Of a DNA stretch of 7,051 nt, positions 1 through 6,491 are shown piece after piece. Below the pieces are notes generated by a model. That model did no database searches, was not told where the DNA came from, and saw nothing but the letters and a program-made list of their open reading frames with translations. The stretch is from CAYJNO01 sp044432885 (GTDB lineage Bacteria > Bacillota_I > Bacilli_A > Erysipelotrichales > Erysipelotrichaceae). Both the position numbers and the translations under genes were made by a program. Position 1 is the stretch's first letter. Every line of letters begins with the position of its first letter. Location: assembly GCA_044432885.1 (NCBI GenBank), contig JAWXUG010000083.1, forward strand, positions 1 through 7,051, written 5' to 3'.

Positions 1-20
1 TTTGGTAGAAATCATCTCTT

Positions 21-89
21 ATTTTCGTTCTTATTCCACTTTATTTTCTCGCTTTTTTCTATCATTTTTCGTTTCTTTTATTTTCGCTT
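21..89 (-). repeat. Four degenerate short direct repeats downstream of deoC
   Basis: Plus-strand copies at 21-30, 43-54, 64-75 and 80-89 share the form ATTTTCGYTT, with small insertions in two of them. On the minus strand this reads about AARCGAAAAT. Start-to-start distances are 22, 21 and 16 nt. The strand is strongly purine-biased in the transcribed direction. I found no convincing gene here: the short minus-strand frames are under 20 codons and lack a ribosome-binding site. Confidence 0.45.
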
Positions 90-136
90 GACGCTATAGC
101 AGTTACTTTGCGATTCAACCGTTTGAAATTTTATGA

Positions 137-155
137 AACAAATTAATAATTTGTT
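137..155 (-). terminator. AT-rich inverted repeat across the deoC stop codon (possible weak terminator)
   Basis: AACAAATT and AATTTGTT form a perfect 8-bp inverted repeat with a 3-nt loop; the deoC TAA (145-143) lies at the loop boundary. It contains only two G-C pairs and no T-run follows, so it is a poor intrinsic terminator. It could instead protect the 3' end of the mRNA. No better terminator is visible in 1-142. Confidence 0.25.
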
Positions 156-799
156 GTTCCTTCTTCATTTTGCATTAATTTCACACCAGAGCTTGTTCCA
201 ATACGATTAGCACCTGCTTCAATCATATCATGTAAGTCTTGAACATTACGCACACCACCTGCTGCTTTGATGAAACAATCATCTTTTACAACACGCTTCA
301 TTAAAGCGACATCGCTTACTGTAGCCCCACTTGTAGAAAAACCAGTACTTGTTTTAACGAAGTCTGCTTTCGCTTCAACCACAGCTTTACAAGCCATTTC
401 TTTTTGTTCATCAGTTAATAAACAAGTTTCAATAATAACCTTTAAACAAGTTTCTTTACAAGCTTCTTTAATTAATTTAATTTCATTGGTTACATATTCA
501 TAATCACCATCAATTAAAGCACCAATATTTAATACCATATCTACTTCTTGAGCACCATTTTCGATTGCATTTACTGCTTCAAAAACTTTCGTTGCTGTCG
601 TATTAGCCCCTAATGGAAAACCAATGACCGTACAAACTAAAACCCCTGTTCCCTGTAATGCTTTTTTGCAATATGAAATCCAATACGGGTTCACACATAC
701 TGATTTAAATTGATGTGTAATTGCTTCTTGAAGCAATGTGTCGATTTGTTGCTTAGTACTGTTTTGTTTCAACAATGTGTGATCAATATACTTGTTCAT
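143..799 (-). CDS. deoC: Deoxyribose-phosphate aldolase DeoC
   Basis: DeoC cleaves 2-deoxyribose-5-phosphate into glyceraldehyde-3-phosphate and acetaldehyde, the last step of deoxynucleoside catabolism. The 218-residue class I aldolase (TIM barrel) matches the usual length of the Gram-positive form. It opens with YIDHTLLK (4-11). Catalytic residues are visible as D87 in EVDMVLNIGAL, the Schiff-base lysine K149 in FVKTSTGF, and the activating lysine K178 in IKAAGGVR. SVCVNP (33-38) and VIGFPLGA (58-65) are also typical. The ATG at 799 has AGAGGAAG upstream within the murE coding end, and the first 17 nt overlap murE in another frame. No other deo or pdp gene is adjacent; the gene is instead the last member of the rsmE-mtaB-murE operon, so it may be expressed with growth-related genes rather than induced by deoxynucleosides. 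No DeoR-type operator was seen. Confidence 0.95.
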   Translation of the reverse strand: MNKYIDHTLLKQNSTKQQIDTLLQEAITHQFKSVCVNPYWISYCKKALQGTGVLVCTVIGFPLGANTTATKVFEAVNAIENGAQEVDMVLNIGALIDGDYEYVTNEIKLIKEACKETCLKVIIETCLLTDEQKEMACKAVVEAKADFVKTSTGFSTSGATVSDVALMKRVVKDDCFIKAAGGVRNVQDLHDMIEAGANRIGTSSGVKLMQNEEGTTNY

Positions 800-2252
800 T
801 TTCTTCTTCCTCTTTTCTAATTTTATCTAAAATTGCGATAACTGCACAATCATCTCCAATATAATCTTCCTTACCAAATTCCTTGTACAAAAACTTCTCA
901 TCCCCTTTACCTAAAATAAGGATGGTATCATTGGAATTTGCTAATTCAATTGCTTGATAGATGGCATTGTATCGATCTTCTACAATGATATAGTTCTTAT
1001 TGCTTATTCCTTTTGCGATTTGATTGGCAATCTCTGAAACACTTTCATCTCTTGGATCATCCTCAGTCAAAATGATCATGTCACAATATTGATCAGCTAA
1101 TTCGCCAAATTGAACTCGTTTTTTTACATCACGCTTACCTGCACTTCCAAACACAGAAATAATCCGTGCATTTTTAGGGGTAATAGCTTTAGCATAGTCC
1201 ATTACCTTTTTAATTCCATCAGGGGTATGCGCAAAATCAACAACAATATTAAATAATTGTCCATGATTGATACGTTCCATTCGCCCTTCAATTTGATTTA
1301 ATTGATGCAGATGTTCAAGTATTTCACTCATTTCCATTCCATATAAATGTAAGGCTGAAATGGTTGCTAATAAATTATAAACATTGAATAAGGCAACAAG
1401 GTTGGTTTCAACACGATAGCTTCCTCCACTTGAAAGAGAAAGTGTAAAGACTGTTTTATCGGCATATAATTCAATATTCTTTGCTTGATAGTCCGCTTGA
1501 TGATCAATGCCATAAGTAACAATTTTAGCTTTACAATCATTGACAATTTGTCCTGCAACTGCATCATCTACATTGATAATCGCATATTTGCTTTCATCAA
1601 GAGATGAAAAGAAATGCTTTTTACAATTAAAGTAATTTTCCATGGTTCCATGATAATCCAAATGATCATGGGTAAAGTTTGTAAAGATTGCATAATCAAA
1701 GTCAACCGTCGCAACCCTGCCCTGATCAATACCAATACTACTCACTTCTAAAGCACAACTTTTAATATCTCTTTTAACCATTTCACTTAAAGAATGATTT
1801 AAAATATTTACATCAGGAGTCGTTAAACCATTAACTAAATCTTGAGCCTCATAGCGAATTCCTAAAGTTCCAATATATCCACATTTTTCTTTATGATCTA
1901 ACACATCTTTAATAAGGGTCGCTACACTTGTTTTCCCATTGGTTCCGGTAATTCCAAAAACTGTAAGCTTCTCACTTGGCATCCCATAAAATTTAGTACA
2001 AATACTAATTAAAGATTTGTGAACATCTTTTACTCTAATATAGGTTTTATTTTCATGATAAAAAGATAAATCATCACTATGGATAATGACAACTGCCCCA
2101 TTTTTTATCGCTTGTTCAACAAACAAGTGACCATCATTTATACTTCCTTTAATACAAAAGAAAATAGAATTCGACAAGGCGTTTCGACTATCCATCATAA
2201 TAGATTCAATTTCAATAGAAGGTGCGTCTTTAAATAATTGTGATAAATTCAT
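783..2252 (-). CDS. murE: UDP-N-acetylmuramoyl-tripeptide synthetase MurE (third amino acid uncertain)
   Basis: MurE is a cytoplasmic ATP-dependent ligase that adds the third stem-peptide residue (meso-diaminopimelate or L-lysine) to UDP-MurNAc-L-Ala-D-Glu. The 489 residues are standard. The N-terminal UDP-binding domain has MDSR (20-23) and the GSINDGHLFVEQAI segment. The central ATPase domain carries the P-loop GITGTNGKTS (100-109), TTPD (144-147), EVSSIGI (169-175) and HDHLDYHG (195-202), and the probable carbamylated lysine K211. The C-terminal domain has VDFAHTPDG (338-346), GSAGKRD (369-375), DDPR (398-401) and GKGDE. DNPR is typical for diaminopimelate enzymes and DNPA-like forms for many lysine enzymes; DDPR is intermediate (I recall it in Thermotoga MurE, which uses lysine), so I leave the substrate open. 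It starts 1 nt after mtaB and its 3' end overlaps deoC by 17 nt. It lies outside any visible dcw cell-division cluster. Confidence 0.93.
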   Translation of the reverse strand: MNLSQLFKDAPSIEIESIMMDSRNALSNSIFFCIKGSINDGHLFVEQAIKNGAVVIIHSDDLSFYHENKTYIRVKDVHKSLISICTKFYGMPSEKLTVFGITGTNGKTSVATLIKDVLDHKEKCGYIGTLGIRYEAQDLVNGLTTPDVNILNHSLSEMVKRDIKSCALEVSSIGIDQGRVATVDFDYAIFTNFTHDHLDYHGTMENYFNCKKHFFSSLDESKYAIINVDDAVAGQIVNDCKAKIVTYGIDHQADYQAKNIELYADKTVFTLSLSSGGSYRVETNLVALFNVYNLLATISALHLYGMEMSEILEHLHQLNQIEGRMERINHGQLFNIVVDFAHTPDGIKKVMDYAKAITPKNARIISVFGSAGKRDVKKRVQFGELADQYCDMIILTEDDPRDESVSEIANQIAKGISNKNYIIVEDRYNAIYQAIELANSNDTILILGKGDEKFLYKEFGKEDYIGDDCAVIAILDKIRKEEEENEQVY

Positions 2253-2253
2253 T

Positions 2254-3525
2254 TTACTCCCCCCTTAAACCTTTTTCATCCACACCAATAACCTTGATTT
2301 CAATAAGTTGGTTGGCTGCTAAAAATCGATTGATATAAATAGGAACATATTCGCTTGTATGTCCAAAGGATGTAGTCCCCGATTTTTCAATAAGGACATT
2401 GACTGTTTTTCCTATCATTGACGCTTGATAGCTTGCATATGAATTTTTAGAAAGCTCTCCACATATTTTACCACGTTGTTTCTTAATTTGCTCATCAACA
2501 TGATTTAACATATCATAAGCAACCGTTCCTGTTTTCTTAGCATAGGGGAAAACATGGATAAAAGAAAAGGCTACATCATTCAATGTCTGTACTGTTTTTT
2601 CAAAAGAATCATCCGTCTCATTAGGAAAACCTACAATTAAATCAGTGCTAATCGAGATATCTGGAATCATCTCACGTATATAGTTCACACGTTTTTTAAA
2701 CTCATTTATGGTATAAGGGCGATTCATCTTAGCCAAGATTTCATCACATCCTGATTGTAGTGGGATATGAAGATGACGAGCTATTTTAGGATTATTTTTC
2801 ATTAGATCTATTAACACATCACTAATTTCTGTGATTTCAATAGATGAAAAACGAATTCTTTGTAATCCATCAATCTTAATAAGTTGATGCACTAAGTCAT
2901 CTAAATGATGATTATTCTCATCCTTATAACGTCCTGTATGAATACCTGCTAAAACAATTTCCTTGTGTCCTGTTTCAACAAGTTTATTAGCGTTCATTAA
3001 TACTTCCTCTAACTTTAAAGAACGTTCAGCTCCTCTTGCATAAGGAATGATACAGTAACTACAAAATTGATTACACCCATCCTGTATCTTCAAATAAGCT
3101 CTTGTTTGATGATTAAAATGTTGTATATTCATTGTTTCATACTTAGGTTTAACTAATTGATCATCCACATAATAAATTTTCTGTTTTGTTTGTTGATATT
3201 GATGAATAGCTTCGACAATTTGTGATTTATGATTTGACCCAATTAAAATATGAATATGGTCTTGTTGAGCTAATTGTTGTGGATTCATTTGCACATAACA
3301 TCCAACCACGCATAAAATCGCATCTGGATTTTCTCTTGATAATTGATTAATTTTCTTTCGTGTCTTACTTTCAGCTACATTTGTAACCGCACAAGTAAAG
3401 ACTACATAGATGTCAGCTGCCTCTAATGACTCTGTGTATCCTTCATCAATTAATGATTGATGGACACTTTGAGCTTCATAAGAATTCACTTTACATCCGA
3501 GTGTAACAACTTTAAATTTAAGCAT
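2254..3525 (-). CDS. mtaB: tRNA (N6-threonylcarbamoyladenosine(37)-C2)-methylthiotransferase MtaB
   Basis: MtaB is a radical-SAM enzyme that adds a methylthio group to t6A37 of ANN-decoding tRNAs, giving ms2t6A (Bacillus YqeV). The 423-residue protein has the N-terminal methylthiotransferase domain with three cysteines for the auxiliary iron-sulfur cluster: C11 in TLGCKVNSYE, C45 in FTCAVTN and C76 in VVGCYVQ. The radical-SAM motif C151-x3-C155-x2-C158 (GCNQFCSYCIIP) follows. A short TRAM-like RNA-binding domain lies at about 369-423. The GCKVN.YE signature favours MtaB over MiaB or RimO. The start at 3525 has AAGAAGGT a suitable distance upstream, inside the end of the preceding gene, with an 8-nt overlap. 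The stop is one base from the murE ATG. Placement downstream of rsmE agrees with the known rsmE-mtaB association. Confidence 0.95.
   Translation of the reverse strand: MLKFKVVTLGCKVNSYEAQSVHQSLIDEGYTESLEAADIYVVFTCAVTNVAESKTRKKINQLSRENPDAILCVVGCYVQMNPQQLAQQDHIHILIGSNHKSQIVEAIHQYQQTKQKIYYVDDQLVKPKYETMNIQHFNHQTRAYLKIQDGCNQFCSYCIIPYARGAERSLKLEEVLMNANKLVETGHKEIVLAGIHTGRYKDENNHHLDDLVHQLIKIDGLQRIRFSSIEITEISDVLIDLMKNNPKIARHLHIPLQSGCDEILAKMNRPYTINEFKKRVNYIREMIPDISISTDLIVGFPNETDDSFEKTVQTLNDVAFSFIHVFPYAKKTGTVAYDMLNHVDEQIKKQRGKICGELSKNSYASYQASMIGKTVNVLIEKSGTTSFGHTSEYVPIYINRFLAANQLIEIKVIGVDEKGLRGE
2257..2265 (-). promoter_or_regulatory. G-rich Shine-Dalgarno sequence of murE, embedded in the end of mtaB
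   Basis: The minus-strand AGGGGGGAG forms the last three sense codons of mtaB (Arg-Gly-Glu) and also the ribosome-binding site of murE, whose ATG is at 2252. It supports the murE start and implies that ribosomes finishing mtaB can restart on murE. The run of six G residues stands out in this AT-rich region. Confidence 0.8.
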
Positions 3526-4276
3526 TTTCTACCTTCTTTGCTAATTTTTGTAATTTCTTTTTTGCCTTGTCATGAACCAATGTACTATTTAATAAGTACT
3601 GTATACATAAAGACTCTTCATTTTGTAAATATAATTGAACGAAGGCCTTAACCTCGTCAAGATTTAAACAATTGCATAACCCAACAACTTCAATTCTTAA
3701 GTCTGTATCGATAAAATAAAGCTGATGAAGGTTAGCATTCAATAATACTACAACCTTTTCATCATCATATATGCAGACTTCTTTACAAAAGCCATAACGG
3801 TATGGTTCTAAATGATAATTATTTATGGATTTAAATTCTTTTTTAAAATCACTCAAGAGTTTAAAAAATTGTGGCAATTCAAAAACTGCCATCTCATGAT
3901 CATATAAAGCATTAATTATTGGATCAAAGAAACAAACATGAATGATCTTCTCTTGATCTATAAAGTGAACTAATTGTTGTTTAACTTTAATTAATTGATC
4001 ATTTGAAAACTTATTTTTTTGTTTAAAGTCTAATTGTTCCCATATTTCAACCATTTCTTGACGCACACCCTCATAGGTTTGTTCAAGAAGTTGTTTTTGA
4101 TTTAAGCTTGTATGAATAATCGATAGCTCAAAATAATCATTTATTGTTTTTACTGGATTTTTTATCTCAAAAACACTCAAATCTTTTTGAGCTTGTGCTA
4201 TATATTTTTTTACACCCTTTTCTTTTAATAATGAGCGATGATTAAATTTGTATAATATTTTTTTTAATTGTTTCAT
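3518..4276 (-). CDS. Uncharacterised 252-residue protein between rsmE and mtaB
   Basis: I do not recognise this protein. It appears soluble and cytoplasmic: there is no signal peptide or membrane segment. The N-terminus (1-31) is strongly basic and lysine-rich, and the C-terminus (236-248) is another Lys cluster, both compatible with nucleic acid or ribosome binding, though this is speculative. Residues 40-110 look mainly helical. Residues 155-200 look like consecutive beta strands (YRYGFCKEVCIYDD, VVVLLNANLHQLYFIDTDL), followed by a helix at about 206-218. Cysteines occur at 115, 164, 168, 201, 203 and 224, including a C-x3-C and a C-x-C pair; metal or redox use is possible but unproven. It starts inside the rsmE stop (ATGA overlap, only a weak ribosome-binding site) and its last 8 nt overlap mtaB, so it is locked into the operon. 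Its base composition resembles its neighbours, with no sign of recent transfer. It is very likely a real gene. Confidence 0.8.
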   Translation of the reverse strand: MKQLKKILYKFNHRSLLKEKGVKKYIAQAQKDLSVFEIKNPVKTINDYFELSIIHTSLNQKQLLEQTYEGVRQEMVEIWEQLDFKQKNKFSNDQLIKVKQQLVHFIDQEKIIHVCFFDPIINALYDHEMAVFELPQFFKLLSDFKKEFKSINNYHLEPYRYGFCKEVCIYDDEKVVVLLNANLHQLYFIDTDLRIEVVGLCNCLNLDEVKAFVQLYLQNEESLCIQYLLNSTLVHDKAKKKLQKLAKKVENA

Positions 4277-4980
4277 TCACATAACCCACTTACTACGCTT
4301 AATGCATACGCACTTGCTGTTTCCGCTCTTAAAATACGAGGACCTAATCCCAATGATATAAAACCATTATCTTGTAAATATTGAATCTCACTTAACTCAA
4401 ATCCACCCTCAGGGCCTATCACTAAGGTGATTGAGGTTTGATTTTTAATGACATCTCTTAGTTTTGATGAAGTAAAATTTAAATCTTCATATGCCACTAA
4501 ATTTAACTCACTCTTGTGCTCTATACATTGTTTTAAAGTGATTGAAGGTTGAACATGGACCACCTTATTACGTTTAGATTGACAACATGCTTCAAAACAT
4601 ATTTTATTCCATCGCTCAAGTTTATTAGCTTTAATATCATCCATTTTAACAATGGTTCTCGCTGATGTCATCGGTATGATTTCATCTACCCCTAGCTCAC
4701 ATGATTTCATCAAAAAATAATCAAATTTATCTTTTTTTATAAAAGCTTGAATAATTTTAACACGTATTGGCATTTCACTATTATGCTTAATTTCTTCTTT
4801 AATGAAAGCCTTGTTTTCATCAATTAGTACAGCTAAATAGCGTATGTTACATGAATCAACAAGATAAAAACAATCGTCTTTTCGCATTCTTAAAACACGA
4901 ATTAAATGATGCTTACAGGCATCATCTAATTCGTAATAATCATTCACTTTTACCATTTTATCTATAAAGTATTGTTGCAT
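4273..4980 (-). CDS. rsmE: 16S rRNA (uracil-1498-N3)-methyltransferase RsmE
   Basis: RsmE uses S-adenosylmethionine to methylate N3 of U1498 in helix 44 of 16S rRNA in the assembled 30S subunit. The 235-residue length is normal. An N-terminal PUA-like RNA-binding domain (about 1-70) contains HHLIRVLRMRKDD, and a C-terminal SPOUT trefoil-knot methyltransferase domain follows. Diagnostic motifs are KSCELGVDEIIP (about 92-103), LVIGPEGGF (186-194) and LGPRILRAETA (212-222), which form the SAM-binding knot. The ATG at 4980 is preceded by AGGTGA at about 4-nt spacing. Its TGA stop overlaps the ATG of the next gene in an ATGA arrangement, implying coupled translation. In Bacillus rsmE normally sits after prmA and directly before mtaB; here prmA is not upstream and an extra gene separates it from mtaB. 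Confidence 0.95.
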   Translation of the reverse strand: MQQYFIDKMVKVNDYYELDDACKHHLIRVLRMRKDDCFYLVDSCNIRYLAVLIDENKAFIKEEIKHNSEMPIRVKIIQAFIKKDKFDYFLMKSCELGVDEIIPMTSARTIVKMDDIKANKLERWNKICFEACCQSKRNKVVHVQPSITLKQCIEHKSELNLVAYEDLNFTSSKLRDVIKNQTSITLVIGPEGGFELSEIQYLQDNGFISLGLGPRILRAETASAYALSVVSGLCE

Positions 4981-4995
4981 ATAATCACCTCTTTT

Positions 4996-5024
4996 ATTTT
5001 ATCAAAATTTAAAGCGTAACACAA
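4996..5024 (-). promoter_or_regulatory. Possible weak promoter for the rsmE operon
   Basis: A -10-like TAAAAT (5001-4996) has a poor -35-like TTGTGT (5024-5019) at 17-nt spacing on the minus strand. Only the first three bases of the -35 match consensus. The start of transcription would fall near 4989, inside the Shine-Dalgarno sequence of rsmE (AGGTGA, 4990-4985), an awkward position. The five-gene operon may therefore depend partly on read-through from the CorC-type gene, or use a different promoter in this 62-nt gap. Confidence 0.25.
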
Positions 5025-5048
5025 AAAAAATGAAGATTAACTTCACTT
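5023..5048 (-). terminator. Intrinsic terminator overlapping the stop codon of the CorC-type gene
   Basis: On the minus strand AAGTGAAG, a TTAAT loop and CTTCATTT form an 8-bp stem with one G-U pair, followed by a run of T residues (5030-5023, partly shared with the stem base). The TGA stop at 5045-5043 lies inside the upstream arm of the stem, so the last ribosome would compete with hairpin formation. The stem is short and AT-rich, so termination may be incomplete and some read-through into rsmE is possible. Confidence 0.6.
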
Positions 5049-6311
5049 TTCTTGGTTTTCCTGGTTTTCTTGTGTTTCCTTTACGACCTTAATTTGAATC
5101 ACTTTTCTAAGATCTGAATCAGTAATAATAAATTGATAATCTTTATACTCAAATGATTCTCCAACTGTTGGAATTTTATCCATCATATGGATAATCCATC
5201 CTGATGCAGTTACAAAATCAAATTCTTCTTCTAAATCTAGTTTGAAAAACTCAAACATATCATCTAAGTCAACATCACATTCCACTAAGAAAGTAGTGTC
5301 ATCTATTGGTTTAAAATATTCTTCTATTTCATCATGCTCATCATAGATTTCTCCTACCAACTCCTCTAGGATATCTTCCATAGTGATAATACCAGCTGTT
5401 CCACCATATTCATCCAACACGACAGCCATATGGGTTTTATTACTTTGTAATTGCCTTAACAAGCCTGAAATTTTAACTGAAGCACTTGTTAATTGAACCT
5501 CTTTAATAATCGGTTCAATAGACTTTACTTGATCGCGATAATACAGATAATAAAAATCCTTTTCATGAATGATTCCAATGATATTGTCTATAGTCTTACG
5601 ATAAACTGGAATTCTTGAAAACCCATTGATTCTGAATAGACTTTCAATTTCTTCAAAGTCAGTATCCTCACTAATCGCAATTACGTCTACTCTAGGTGTT
5701 AAAATATCTCTAACTTCTAAATCATTAAATTCAATTGCAGCAACGATCAAGTCGGATTGATGTTCATTTAAACCACCATCATTTTGCACTTCCTCAACCA
5801 TAGTTACTAATTCCTCTGAAGTAACTGAATCATCAGATTTAATATTAAAAACTAAGGTAATCAATTTCTTCCACAAGTCAAATAAATAGTTTAATGGTGT
5901 CATTAAAAACACCAACATAGACATAATTGGCGTCACAGCTATAGCATACTGTTCAGGCATTTCCTTAGCGATATTTTTAGGAGTAATTTCCCCAAAAATT
6001 AATACAGCTAAAGTCATTACAACTGTCGATATGCTTACCCCTAATTCTTGACCTATTAAGTCAATAAATAAAATGGTAGCCAAGGATGCACCCGCAATGT
6101 TAACAATATTGTTACCGATTAAAATCGTTGAGATCAATGACGAATAATTTTCCGTCAAATTCAACGTTGTTTGTGCCCTTTCATTTCCATTATTGGCCAT
6201 ATTCTTTAGCCTTATTTTATTTAAACTAGAAAAAGCTGTTTCTGTAGCCGAGAAAAAACCCGACATCAAGATGAGCCCTACTAGCATCATGATTATATTT
6301 ATATAGTTCAT
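5043..6311 (-). CDS. CNNM/CorC (HlyC) family CBS-domain membrane protein
   Basis: This 422-residue integral membrane protein belongs to the family of CorC, YhdP/YrkA and TlyC-type 'hemolysins', whose characterised members affect Mg2+ (efflux) homeostasis. Residues 1-160 form the DUF21/CNNM transmembrane domain, with hydrophobic segments near 4-20, 57-85, 90-106 and 122-145. Its signature motifs are FFSATETAF (19-27), IGNNIVNI (65-72) and FGEITPK (106-112). A CBS pair follows: CBS1 about 203-260 starting at DILTPRVDV, and CBS2 about 268-325 with DEYGGTAGI (300-308) and EDILEELVGEI (312-322). A CorC_HlyC C-terminal domain spans about 335-415. The length is normal for the family. The ATG at 6311 has AAAGGGA upstream at suitable spacing; Met8 and Met9 are less likely because starting there would trim the first membrane helix. 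The C-terminus is a QEN repeat. Mg2+ transport is a family-level inference, and the older hemolysin label should not be taken literally. Confidence 0.92.
   Translation of the reverse strand: MNYINIIMMLVGLILMSGFFSATETAFSSLNKIRLKNMANNGNERAQTTLNLTENYSSLISTILIGNNIVNIAGASLATILFIDLIGQELGVSISTVVMTLAVLIFGEITPKNIAKEMPEQYAIAVTPIMSMLVFLMTPLNYLFDLWKKLITLVFNIKSDDSVTSEELVTMVEEVQNDGGLNEHQSDLIVAAIEFNDLEVRDILTPRVDVIAISEDTDFEEIESLFRINGFSRIPVYRKTIDNIIGIIHEKDFYYLYYRDQVKSIEPIIKEVQLTSASVKISGLLRQLQSNKTHMAVVLDEYGGTAGIITMEDILEELVGEIYDEHDEIEEYFKPIDDTTFLVECDVDLDDMFEFFKLDLEEEFDFVTASGWIIHMMDKIPTVGESFEYKDYQFIITDSDLRKVIQIKVVKETQENQENQEK
5047..5073 (-). repeat. 9-bp tandem repeat, three copies, at the 3' end of the CorC-type gene
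   Basis: On the plus strand TTTTCTTGG, TTTTCCTGG and TTTTCTTGT follow one another without gaps. On the coding strand they encode the QENQENQEK tail of the CBS-domain protein. The unit is a multiple of three, so copy-number change would lengthen or shorten the tail without a frameshift. Confidence 0.7.
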
Positions 6312-6353
6312 TTCTTTATCCCTTTCCTATGTATTCAATGTTAAATAAAATGA

Positions 6354-6461
6354 TTAAAATCTTCTTCTGAAAAAAAGAAATTGATTTAACACCCTCATAG
6401 CATACTCAAGAGAAATTTCATTTTTAAAATTTAAACGTATGGGAATAGACGTCTCGTCCAA
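6354..6461 (-). CDS. Putative 35-residue small protein, TTG start, upstream of the CorC-type gene
   Basis: This short open frame fills most of the leader between the strong promoter and the CBS-domain gene. It starts at TTG (6461-6459) and ends at TAA (6356-6354). It reads MDETSIPIRLNF at the start and LNQFLFFRRRF at the end: an acidic N-terminus, a possible amphipathic helix around 17-30 and a basic, aromatic tail. A purine-rich AAAGGA (6478-6473) lies 11 nt before the TTG, slightly farther than ideal. An in-frame TGA lies two codons before the TTG, so this is the only workable start in this frame. The stop is 42 nt before the downstream ATG and no terminator lies between, so the two would be co-transcribed. 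I recognise no family. It may be a genuine small membrane-associated protein, a regulatory leader peptide or chance; translation is inferred only from position and the ribosome-binding site. Confidence 0.4.
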   Translation of the reverse strand: MDETSIPIRLNFKNEISLEYAMRVLNQFLFFRRRF

Positions 6462-6491
6462 GTTTCAACACATCCTTTCAAAATATAACGT

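Noticed and set aside
3..56. Short minus-strand ATG frame downstream of deoC
   Set aside because: A frame of about 17 Lys-rich codons in low-complexity purine-rich DNA, without a proper ribosome-binding site; not supportable as a gene.
21..89. CRISPR array
   Set aside because: The repeats are only about 10 bases, imperfect, and the intervals are far too short for spacers.
267..503. Open frame on the plus strand antisense to deoC, 78 codons
   Set aside because: It lies wholly inside deoC, whose catalytic motifs are intact on the other strand; there is no ribosome-binding site and no recognisable product.
1367..1567. Minus-strand open frame of 66 codons inside murE
   Set aside because: It is an out-of-frame shadow within the conserved MurE coding sequence, with no supporting start signal.
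3457..3651. Plus-strand open frame across the mtaB and unknown-gene junction
   Set aside because: It is antisense to two coupled genes, has low-complexity hydrophobic content and no promoter or ribosome-binding site that I can see.
6465..6473. Minimal ORF ATG-TGT-TGA right after AAAGGA in the small-ORF leader
   Set aside because: The ATG overlaps the Shine-Dalgarno sequence itself, so initiation there is unlikely; the TTG at 6461 is better spaced.
6312..6485. Mg2+ (M-box) or Mn2+ (yybP-ykoY) riboswitch in the leader of the CorC-type gene
   Set aside because: I looked because of the metal-related gene. The conserved GGGGAGUA-type loops and long paired helices are absent, and there is no terminator stem before the ribosome-binding site.
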